This document shows positions 26,101-38,100 of a stretch of 64,000 nucleotides of DNA, in pieces. Each line of letters starts with the position of its first letter. Within the stretch, counting starts at the first letter, position 1. The position numbers were made by a program, and so were the translations under genes. The stretch is from contig NC_091246.1 in the NCBI RefSeq assembly GCF_042477335.2, forward strand, positions 209,125,501 through 209,189,500, written 5' to 3'. The notes beneath the pieces are model-generated. The model was not told the DNA's origin. It worked only from the letters and a program-made list of their open reading frames with translations, and did not search any database. The stretch is from Ovis canadensis (lineage: Eukaryota > Chordata > Mammalia > Artiodactyla > Bovidae).

Positions 26101-29100
26101 ATATACAGCCTTGACATAAACCCATTAACATCTCATAACTGATTACTGGACACTCATTGCACTCCAGAGAGAAGAAATCCAGCTCCACCCATCAGACATG
26201 AACACAAGCTTCCCTAACCAGGAAATCTTGACAAGCCACCTGTCCAACCCCACCCACAGGGAAGAAACTCCACAATAAAGAGAACTCCACAAACTGCCAG
26301 AATATGGAAAGGCCACCCCAAACACAGCAATATAAACAAGATGAAGAGGCAGAGAAATACCCAGCAGGTAAAGGAACAGGAAAAATGCCCACCAAACCAA
26401 AGAAAAGAGGAAGAGATAGGGAATCTACGTGATAAAGAATTCTGAATAATGATAGTAAAAATGATCCAAAATCTTGAAAACAAAATGGAGTTACAGATAA
26501 ATAGGCTGGAGACAAGGATTGAGAAGATGCAAGAAAGGTTTCACAAGGACCTAGGAGAAGAAAATGGCAACCCACTCCAGTGTTCTTGCCTGGAGAATCC
26601 CAGGGACAGGGGAGCCTGGTGGGCTGCTGTCTGTGGGGTCGCACAGAGTCGGACATGACTGAAGCAACTTAGCAGCAGCAGAAGAAGAAATAAAACAGAG
26701 TGAATATATAATGAATAATGCAATAAATGAATTCAAAAATGCTCTGGAGGAAACCAACAGTAGAATAATGGAGGTAGAAGATAGAATGGTAGAAATAAAT
26801 GAAACAGGAAAAAAGAAAAATGAATTAAAAGAAATAAGGACAATCTCAGAGACATCTGGGACAATGTTAAATGCCCCAACATTCGAATCATAGGAGTCCC
26901 AGAAGAAGAAGACAAAAAGAAAGACCATGAGAAGATACTTGAGGAGATAATAGTTGAAAACTTCCTAAAATGGGGAAGGACATAATCGCCCAAGTCCAAG
27001 AAACCCAGAGAGTCCCAAACAGGATAAACCCAAGGCAAAACACCCCAAGACACATATTAATCAAATTAACAAAGATCAAACACAAAGAACAAATATTAAG
27101 AGCAGCAAGGGGAAAACAGCAAATAACACACAAGGGGATTCCCAGCTGATCTTTCAATAGAATCTCTTCAGGCCAGGAGAGAATGGCAGGACATACTTAA
27201 AATGATGAAAGAAAATAGCCTACAGCCCAGATTACTGTACCCAGCAAGGATTTCATTCAAATATGAAGGAGAAATCAAAAGCTTTACAGATAAGCAAAAT
27301 CTGAGAGAATTCAGCACCACCAAACCAGCTCTCCAACAAATGCTAAAGGATCTTCTCTAGACAGGAAACACAGAAAGGGTGTATAAACTCGAACCCAAAA
27401 CAACAAAGTAAATGGAAACGGGATCATACTTGTCAATAGTTTCCTTAAATGTAAATGGGTTCAATGCCCCAACCAAAAGACAAAGACTGGCTGAATGGAT
27501 ACAAAAACAAGACCCCTATATATGTTGTCCATATATAGGGGACATATATAGGGGTCCATATATATGTTGTCCATATATAGGGATCTTTCGAGAGACCCAC
27601 CTGGAAACAAGGGACACATACAGACTGAAACTGAAGGGCTGGAAAATGATATTCCGCGCAAATAGAGACCAGAAGAAAGCAGGAGTAGCAATACTATATC
27701 AGATAAAATAGACTTTAAAACAAAGGCTTGAAAAGAGATGAAAAAGGACACTACATAATGATCAAAGAATCAATTCAAGAAGAAGATATAACAATTATAT
27801 ATCCACCCAACATAGGAGCACTGCAATATGTAAGACAAATGCTAACAAGTATGAAAGGGGAAATTAACAATAACACAATAATGGTGGGAGACTTTAATAC
27901 CCCACTCACACCTACGGATAGATCAACTAAACAGAAAATTAACAAGAAAACCCAAACTTTAATGGATACAATAGACCAGTTAGACCTAATTGATATCTAT
28001 AGGACATTTCACCCCCAAATAATGAATTTCACCTTTTTCTCATGTGCATACGGAACCTTCTCCAGGATAGATCACATCCTGGGCCATAAATCTAGCCTTG
28101 GTAAATTCAAAAAAATTGAACTCATTCCAAGCATGTTTTCTAACCACAATGCAGTAAGATTAGATCTCAATTACAGGAGAAAAGCTATTAAAAATTCAAA
28201 CATATGGAGGCTGAACAACACACTGCTGAATAACCAGCACACAGAAGAAATCAAGATATGCATAGAAACGAATGAAAATGAAAACGCAACAACCCCAAAC
28301 CTGTGGGACACTGTAAAAGCAATGCTAAAGGGAAGGTTCATAGCAATATAGGCATACCTCAAGAAACAAGAAAAAAGTCAAATAACCTAACTCTACACCT
28401 AAAGCAACTAGAAAAGGAAGAAATGAAGAACTCCAGGGTTAGTAGAAGGAAAGAAATCTTTAAAATTAGGGCAGAAATAAATGCAAAAGAAACAAAAGAG
28501 ACCATAGCAAAAATCAACAAAGCCAAAAGCTGGTTCTTTGAGAGGATAAATAAAATTAACAAACCATTAGCCAGACTTATCAAGAAACAAAGGGAAAAAA
28601 ATCAAATCAATAAAATTAGAAATGAAAATGGAGAGATCACAACAGGCAACACAGAAATACAAAGGATCATGAGACTACTATCAGCAATTATATGCCAATA
28701 AAATGGACAACTTGGAAGAAATGGACAAATTCTTGGAAAAGTACAACTTTCCAAAACTGAACCAGGAAGAAATGCAAAATCTAAACAGACCCATCACAAG
28801 CACGGAAATTGAAACTGTAATCAGAAATCTTCCAGTAAACAAAAGCCCAGGTCCAGACAGCTTAACAGCTGAATTCTACCAAAAATTTAGAGAAGAGCTA
28901 AAACCTATCCCACTCAAACTCTTCCAGAAAATTGCAGAGGAAGGTAAACTTCCACACTCATTCATGAGGCCACCATCACCCTAATACCAAAACCTGACAA
29001 AGGTGCCACAAAAAAAGAAAACTACAGGCCAATATCACTGATGAGCATAGATGCAAAAATCCTTAACAAATTCTAGCAATCAGAATCCAACAACACATTA

Positions 29101-32100
29101 AAAAGATCATACCTCATGACCAAGTGGGCTTTATCCCAGGGATGAAGAATTCTTCAGTATCCACAAATCAATGTAATACACCACAGTAACAAACTGAAAA
29201 ATAAAACCCATATGATTATCTCAGTAGATGCAGAGAAAGCCTTTGACAAAATTAAACACCCATTTGTGATAAAACCCTCCAGAAAGCAGGAATAGAAGGA
29301 ACATACCTCAACATAATAAAAGCTACATATGACAAACCCACAGCAAACATTATCCTCAACGGTGAAAATTTGAAAACATTTCCCCTAAAGTCAGGAACAG
29401 GACAAGGGTGCCCACTCTCACCACTACTATTCAACATAGTTTTGGAAGTTTTGGCCACAGCAATCAGAGCAGAAAAAGAAATGAATCCAAATTGGAAAAG
29501 AAGAACTAAAACTCTCACTGTTTGCAGATGACAAGATCCTCTACATAGAAAACCCTAAAGACTCCACCAGAAAATTACTAGAGCCAATCAATGGATACCG
29601 TAAAGTAGTAGGATATAATATCAACACACAGAAATACCTTGCATTCCTATACACTAATAATGAGAAAATAGAGAAATTAAGGAAACAATTCCATTCACCA
29701 TTGTGACGAAAAGAATACTTCAGAATATATCTACCTAAAGAAACAAAAGACCTATATATAGAAAACTATAAAACACTGGTGAAAGAAATCAAAGAGGACA
29801 CTAATAGATGGAGAAATATACTGTGTTGATGGATCGGAAAAATCAATATAGTGAAAATGAGTATACTACCCAAAGCAATCTATAGATTCAATGCAATCCC
29901 TTTCAAGCTACCAATGGTATTTTTCACAGAGCTAGAACAAATAATTTCACAATTTGTATGGAAATGCAAAAAACGTCGAAGCCAAAGCAATCTTGAGAAA
30001 GAAGAATGGAACTGGAGGAATCAACCTGCCTGCCTTCAGGCTCTACTACAAAGCCACAGTCATCAAGATAGTATGGTACTGGCACAAAGACAGAAATAGA
30101 GATCCATGGAACAAAATAGAAAGCCCAGAGATAAATCCATGCACCTATGGACACCTTATCTTTGACAAAAGAGGCAAGAATATACAATGGAGAAAAGACA
30201 ATCTCTTTAACAAGTGGTGCTGGGAAAATTGGTCAACTACTTGTAAAAGAATGAAGCTAGAACACTGTCTAACACCATACACAAAAATAAACTCAAATGG
30301 ATTAAAGATCTAAAATAAGACCAGAAACTATAAGACTCCTAGAGAAGAACATAGGCAAAACACTCTCTGACATAAATCACAGCAGGATCCTCTATGATCC
30401 ACCTCCCAGAATATTGGAAATAAAAGCAAAAATAAACTAATGGGACCTAATTAAAATCAAAAACTTCTGCACAACAAAGGAAACTATAAGCAAAGTGAAA
30501 AGACAGCCTTCAGAATGGGAGAAAATAATAATGAAGCAACTGACAAAGAATTAATCTCAAAAATATACAAGCAACTCCTGCAGCTGAATTCCAGAAAAAT
30601 AAACGACCCAATCAAAAAATGGGCCAAAGAACTAAACAGACATTTCTCCAAAGGAGACATACAGATGGCTAACAAACACTTGAAAAGATGCTCAACATCA
30701 CTCATTATCAGAGACATCCAAATTAAAACCACAATGAAGTATCATTTCATGCCAGTCAAAATGGCTACTATCCAAAAGTCTACAAACAATAAATGCTAGA
30801 GAGGGTGTGGAGAAAAGGGAACACTCTTACACTATTGGTGGGAATGCAAACTAGTACAGCCACTATGGAGAACAGTGTGGAGATTCCTTAAAAACCTGGA
30901 AATAGAACTGCCATATAATCCAGCAATCCCACTGCTGGCATACACAACGAGGAAACCAGAATTGAGAGAGACACGTAAACCCCAATGTTCATTGCAGCAC
31001 TGTTTATAATAGCCACGACATTGAAGCAACCTAGATGTCCATCAACAGACGAATGGATAAGAAAACTGTGGTTCAGTTCAGTTGCTCAATCGTGTCCGAC
31101 TCTTTGCGACCCCATGAATCGCAGCATGCCAGGCCTCCCTGTCCATCACCAACTCCCGGAGTTCACTCAGACTCACGTCCATCGAGTCCGTGATGCCATC
31201 CAGCCATCTCATCCTCTGTCGTCCCCTTCTCCTCCTGCCCCCAATCCCTCCCAGTATCAGAGTCTTTTCCAGTGAGTCAACTCTTCTCATGAGGTGGCCA
31301 AAGTACTGGAGTTTCAGCTTTAGCATCATTCCTTCCAAAGAAATCCCAGGGCTGATCTCCTTCAGGATGGACTGGTTGGATCTCCTTGCAGTCCAAGGGA
31401 CTCTCAAGAGTCTTCTCCAACACCACAGTTCAAAAGCATCAATTCTTCGGTGCTCAGCCTTCTTCACAGTCCAACTCTCACATCCATACATGACCACAGG
31501 AAAAACCATAGCCTTGACTAGACAGACTTTAGTCGGCAAAGTAATGTCTCTGCTTTTGAATGTGCTATCTAGGTTGGTCATAACTTTTCTTCCAAGGAGT
31601 AAGTGTCTTTTAATTTCATGGCTGCAGTCACCATCTGCAGTGATTTGGAGCTCAAAAAAATAAAGTCTGACACTGTTTCCACTGTTTCCCCATCTATTTC
31701 CCATGAAATGATGGGACCGGATGCCATGATCTTCGTTTTCTGAAGCTTTAAGCCAACTTTTTCACTCTCCTCTTTCACTTTCCTCAAGAGGCTTTTTAGT
31801 TCCTCTTCACTTTCTGCCGTAAGGGTGGTGTCATCTGCATATCTGAGGTGATTGATATTTCTCCTGGCAATCTTGATTCCAGCTTGTGTTTCTTCCAGTC
31901 CAGCATTTCTCATGATGTACTCTGCGTATAAATTAAATAAGCAGGGTGACAATATATAGCCTTGACGCACTCCTTTTCCTATTTGGAACCAGTCTGTTGT
32001 TCCATGTCCAATTCTAACTGTTGCTTCCTGACCTGCATACAGATTTCTCAAGAGGCAGGTTAGGTGGTCTGGTATTCCCATCTCTTTCAGAATTTTCCAC

Positions 32101-35100
32101 AGTTTATTGTGAGCCACATAGTCAAAGGCTTTGGCATAGTCAATAAAGCAGAAATAGATGTTTTTCTGGAACTCTCCTGTTTTTTCCATGATCCAGTGCA
32201 ATTTGATCTCTGGTTCCTCTGCCTTTTCTAAAACCAGTTGAACATCAGGAAGTTCATGGTTCATGTATTCCTGAAGCCCGGCTTGGAGAATTTTGAGCAT
32301 TACTTTACTAGCATGTGAGATGAGTGCAATTGTGGTAGTTTGAGCATTCTTTGGCATTGCCTTTCTTTGGGACAGGGATGAAAATTGACCTTTTCCAGTC
32401 CTGTGGCCACTGCTGAGTTTTCCAAATTTGCTGGCATATTGAGTGCAGCACTTTCACAGCATCATCTTTCAGGATTTGAAACAGCTCTACTGGAATTCCA
32501 TCACCTCCACTAGCGTTGTTCGTAGTGATGCTTTCTAAGGCCCACTTGACTTCACATTCCAGGATGTCTGGCTCTAGATGAGTGATCACACCATCATGAT
32601 TATCTGGGTCGTGAAGATCTTTTTTGTACAGTTCTTCTGTGTATTCTTGCCACTTCTTCTTAATATCTTCTGCTTCCATTAGGTCCATACCATTTCTGTC
32701 CTTTACACAATGGAGTATTACTTAGCCATTAAAAAGAACACATTTGAATCAGTTTTAATGAGGTGGATGAAACTGGAGCCTATTATACAGATTGAAGTAA
32801 GCCAGAAAGAAAAACACCAATACAGTATACTAACGCATATGTATGGAATTTAGAAAGATGGTAATGATAACCCTGTATGTGAGACAGCCAAAGAGATACA
32901 GAACAGTCTTTTGGACTCTGTGAGAGAGGGTGAGGGTAGAATGATTTGGGAGAATGGCATTGAAACATGTATACTATCATATGTGAAACGAATCGCCAGT
33001 CCCGGTTTGATGCATGATACAGGGTGCTCAGGGCTAGTGCACTGGGATGACCCAGAGGGATGGTATGGGGAGGGAGGGGGGAGGGGGGTTCAGGATGGGG
33101 AACAAATGTACCCCTGTGGCAGATTCATGTCAGTGTATGGCAAAACCAATACAATATTGTAAAGTTAAAAAAAAAAGAAAAAAAAGGCTTTGGCATAGTC
33201 AACAAAGAAATAGATGTTTTTCTGGAAAAAAAAAATAAAACTGGACAGGGAACAACAGACTGGTTCCAAATAGGAAAAGGAGTACGTCAAGGCTGTATAT
33301 TGTCACCCTGCTTATTTAACTTATATACAGAGTACATCATGGGAAACGCTGGGCTGGAGGAAGCGCAAGCTGGAATCAAGATTGCCAGGAGAAATATCAA
33401 TCACCTCAGATATGCAGATGACACCACCCTTATGGCAGAAAGTGAAGAATTAAACAGCCTCTTGATGAAAGTGAAAGAGGAGAGTGAAAAAGTTGGCTTA
33501 AAGCTCAACATTCAGAAAACAAAGATCATGGCATCTGGTCCCATCACCTCATGGGAAATAGATGGGGAAACAGTGGAAACAGTGTCAGTTTTATTTTTCT
33601 GGGCTCCAAAATCACTGCAGATGGTGATTGCAGCCATGAAATTAAAAGACGCTTACTCCTTGGAAGGAAAGTTATGACCAACCTCAGTTCAGTTCAGTTC
33701 AGTCGCTCAGTCGTGTCCAGCTCATTGCGACCCCATGAATTGCAGCACGCCAGGCCTCCCTGTCCATCACCAACTCTCAGAGTTCACTCAAACTCACATC
33801 CATCAAGTCAGTGATGCCATCCAACCATCTCATCCTCTGTTGTCCCCTTTCCTCCTGCCCCTAATCCCTCCCAGCATCAGAGTCTTTTCCAATGAGTCAA
33901 CTCTTCGCATGAGGTGACCAAAGTACTGGACCAACCTAGACAGCATATCAAAAAGCAGAGACATTACTTTCCCAACAAAGGTCCATCTAGCAAGGCTATG
34001 GTTTTTCCAGTGGTCATGTATGGATGTGAGAGTTGGACTATAAAGAAAGCTGAGTGCAGTATTGATGCTTTTGAACTGTGGTGTTGGAGAAGACTCTTTG
34101 AGAGTCCCTTGGACTGCAAGAAGATCCCACCAGTCCATCCTAAAGGAGATCAGTCCTTGGTGTTCATTGGAAGGACTGATGCTGAAGCTGAAACTCCAAT
34201 ACTTTGGCCACTTGATGCAAAGAACTGACTCATTTGAAAAGACCCTGATTCTGGGAAAAATTGAGGACAGGAGGAGAAGGGGACGACAGAGGATGAGATG
34301 GTTGGATGGCATCACTGACTCAAAGGACATGGGTTTGGGTGGACTCCAGGAGTTGGTGATGGACAGGCAGGCCTGGTGTACTGCGGTTCATGGGGTCGCA
34401 AAGAGTCGGACGTGACTGAGCAACTAAGTGATTAGTAAATGATTAGTGCTGTTGAACACCTTTTCATGTGTTTATTGACCATATACATGTGTTCTTGGAG
34501 AAATGTCTGTTCAGGTTCTTTGCCCTTTTTTGAATTGGGTTGTTGGTGAGTTTTATTTTGTTTTGAGTTTCAGTTCAATTTGTATTCTGATTAACCTCTT
34601 ATCAGAAATATGACCTGCACATATATTCTTGATCCATCTTGAGTTAGTTTTTTGGTAAGTACGGTCCAGCTCCATTCTTTTGCATTTGGATGTCCAGTGT
34701 TCTTAGTACTGTTTGTTGAAAATACTGACCTAACCCTATTAATTGTGTTGTCACACTTGTCAAAGTCATTTGACTATATACATGAGGTTTGATTTCTGAG
34801 GTCTCTGTTCTGTTGCCCTATATGTCTGTCTTTTCTGTCATTACCGCATTGTTTTAAGTACTGTAGCTTTGTAGTAAATTTTGAAATCAGGAAGAGTGAG
34901 TCTTCCAATTTTTTTTCAAGGTGTTTTTGCTATTTGAGGTGCTTTGCGTTTTCATAATATTAAATCTTACAGTCTTTGAACATGAGGTATGTTTCCATTC
35001 AGTAATGTCTTCTTAATTTCTTTTGGCAACATTTTGTAGTTTCCATTGTACAGGCCTTTCACTGCCTTGGCTAAGTTAATTTCTAAGTACTTTATTCTTG

Positions 35101-38100
35101 TTGATGCTATTATAAATGGTATTGTTTTCATCACTTTTTTCTAGACTATTCATTAGCCGAGTCTTTTGAATTTTTAGGAAATTATTTTAAAAAGTTTGAG
35201 AAGGACAAGGACACTGCTATGATTTTTGCTTTTAATTCTCTAACTAGTTATCAAATCAAAAAGAGTGCTGAGGTTAAAAATGATTTACTCTTAGTAAACC
35301 TATTTTGTCTTCTTGTGACTGCTAATGTTGTTTTCTTAAGTGTCCATAACTGTGTATGTAGTAATTTGATACCAGACCTTACTGGGCAATAGCATCAAGC
35401 TTTCCCTTTTATAATTTTTCCCTTTTCTCAAAATTGAGTTAATGTTTGACTGTTTCCATTCTGGTTTCTCATCTGAGTTCTACTGTATTTGTAGACTTAA
35501 TATCCTAGATATAATAGGATATTTGATCTGGAGGTTTGAACCTATTTAAAACAATCTGTTTTGGTCTTTAGCTACTTAATTACAAATTATGTACATCTTC
35601 TAATTTAAAGAAGACTGTTCCCTAATGGAATTGATGGATGCAAAGTAGAGGTTTATTAGCCTGATTTCAACCCATCATCTGATAATCTGATGCCAGATTT
35701 TTTCTAGTGGTGAACTGTAAGTCTCAGTTCATTCTGTGCTCTAGCCTTCCTGACAGACTTACAACTTATCACTTTGAATTTTTTTTAATTGCTATATGCT
35801 CTTCATTCTCTCTCTTATAGTGTTCTTTAAATCTGAGTTTAATAAGACTACTATTCTAAAGAAATTGAATTGGTTTTTTAGATTTCTTTCTTCATTGGGA
35901 TTATTTCCAGTCATATGGTAGAATTTCTTTTTTACAGCCTTTTATCCCTCTTGAAGACTATTCACCTTTATTCACCTTTTGCCAGGCTCTTATTATTATA
36001 TTCTGCTCTCTTAAAAGTTTAGGGAACATGTAGAATCAAATGTAAAAAGTGGTTAGCAGAATTCCTAGTACATAGTAATGTTATTTCTAACTGCTTTCTT
36101 CATTCTCTTTACCTTGGAGGTAGTAACAAGATTCCTGCCACCTGCTGGTGCCTATAAAGGCTAAGTGTCTTTTGGAAATCCTCTTGGCTATCATATGACA
36201 CCAGTGGTGCTGGTTGCTTCTTTCTCCTGCATGCATGTTATTTTACTGCCCCTGGGATCTGGTGCAGACTTAGGACTCTTGACTCCATAGTACCCTGTGA
36301 AAGGCCTCACTAGTACTTGGTCATTAACTCAGGACTTCTATACTCTATTCTTTTCTCCCATCTCTTGAGGTTTATTTTTATTTCTGACCTCCCTTCTGAT
36401 TCATCTCATCTTGTGAAAAACTTCTTCAGCTTCTTTTAATAAGCCACGGTACAGAAATTGTTCCTTGACTGTTAACATCTCCACTAGTTGAGCAGAATAG
36501 CTGTATGTGTAATGATTATAACTGGCAACCACTTGAAGCAAGAACAGCAGAATAGGATATTTTTCATAGGTCTTTACATCTCTTCCCTTGATATATTTGT
36601 TAGATACCCCAAGGGCTCGACAGCCATTCTTAGCAGCTCCTGACAATGCTTCCTGAAAATTGAGCTGAAAAGTGTTCTTCACTACCTATAAATCTGCTTC
36701 TCTAGCCCTACCCTGCTTCACAGGCTGATAGGCATAACTTGTTAGCTATTGTGAATACTTTTTGGATCTTAAAATAGTCTCTTAAGCCACCTTTCAGTAT
36801 CTTCCTAATGAGCATTTGTATGTTTGAAAAGACAATATCACTATTTTATATTGGAGTAAGGGACTCAGTTGCGGCACCAAAAAGTTTATACCTATTTTGT
36901 TTTCATATTTTCAAAACAATGCAGGTTGATGAGCCAACCCTTTCCTTGCTGCCTTCATCCACTAGAGCCAGTGAAGTGATCTGTTCCACCAATGTTTCTC
37001 ACTATGAACTCCAAGTGGAAATAGGTAATAATTCTACAGTGTAATTATTTGACTCATCGTTAGAAATGAAATTGATGACAAATGATTATTTTGTAAGCAG
37101 TCTTTTTCTGTTGTTACCCACAGCATAAAACGAAATGTTAATTGTGTCAGTCAAATGGATCTATTAATTTTATTTGTCCTAAAACAGTAGCCAGATTTTT
37201 TTCAAGATTACCTCCTAGAATTTTTACTTTTTCACTGAAGTACTTGTAGAGGAGGAGGACACTGAATAAGTATTTGTTTGTAGGACAAATACTTATTTGT
37301 ATTATTAGAGGTTTATTTGTACTTATTAAAGGTTTCCTACTTTATTGTAGGAAACCTCTAATCATTTGTCTGAATTAAATCAAATCATGTAAATCTTTTC
37401 AGTCACAGTCCTTTAACCAAATTACTTTCTTTTAACTTAAAACCTTACCTAAAATTCCATTTGTAGTAGAAACTGTTTTCAGTTAGGCTTGGAACAGGCT
37501 GAGTTATCGTTTATAGTCTTATACATGTGAAAATTTTTTTGACTATTCAGAAACATCTGTTAAGCACTGCAAAGAGGTACTGTGTTAGGTGCCAGGGATA
37601 TAAAGCCATGTAAAACACTTGAGTTCACGTCCTCTCTGGGAAGATAAACATGAAAGACAGTTTTGTCTTATGCACTGGAAAGTACTGTAGTAGAGCTATG
37701 CTAAGCATTATGGAAATAGAGAAGATGGAGCATCCAACTGTTCATCTTGACTCTTCTAGGAGTCAAGGAAGACAGCAAAAAAGGGGCTGGATCCTGAAGC
37801 ATGAGGGAAAGTTTACTAAATATTCTAGTCACGGTTTTTGTTCAAACAACAGAAAGAAGTCTTGACTACTTAATCAAAGAAGGAATTTTTTGAGCAATTT
37901 TGCTAACTCACAGAATCATTGGCTAGAAAAATATACTTGGAAAAAGCCAAGAGAAGCTCTGTGACTAAAACCACAAGAAGAGTCATAGCATAAGAGCAGT
38001 CTTGCTAATGTATATGAGTAGGTGCTTTTACCACCAGACGTTGGACCCCACTGGGGAGTTCCACACTTAACTGAAAAAATTTCTACTAAAAATGGCACCC

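Larger units (their letters stand above)
23673..33238 (+). mobile_element. Near full-length bovine L1, interrupted by later insertions
   Basis: The 5'UTR-like start (CCTAAGATGGTGGAGGAATAGG region) leads to an ORF1 region around 26.4-27.36 kb and an ORF2 region from 27412. ORF2 shows endonuclease-like, reverse-transcriptase-like ([19 protein letters not shown]) and C-terminal parts, then the 3'UTR (32705-33165) and an A-rich tail. Both ORFs carry stops and frameshifts. It inserted into a BovB; the flanking duplication AACTGGACA is at 23661-23669 and 33239-33247. Later insertions inside it are BovB pieces at 25217-26117 and 31075-32704 and a SINE at 26554-26686. Confidence 0.88.
20793..36924 (+). 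other. STRADB: STRADB intron 3 (16 kb), dominated by nested transposons
   Basis: 20793-22380 is unremarkable AT-rich sequence. From 22385 to about 35170 nearly everything is transposon: an old antisense L1 split by a Bov-tA and a BovB, which in turn is split by a bovine L1. 35170-36400 shows nothing I can name, and 36401-36682 holds an unidentified open frame on the minus strand. Confidence 0.85.

Noticed and set aside
27728..28351. 207-codon endonuclease-like frame as a host gene
   Set aside because: It is L1 ORF2 sequence; downstream frames are broken by stops and shifts.
31578..32357. 259-codon reverse-transcriptase frame as a host gene
   Set aside because: The YADD motif and flanks are BovB; the copy is 5'-truncated and lies within an L1.
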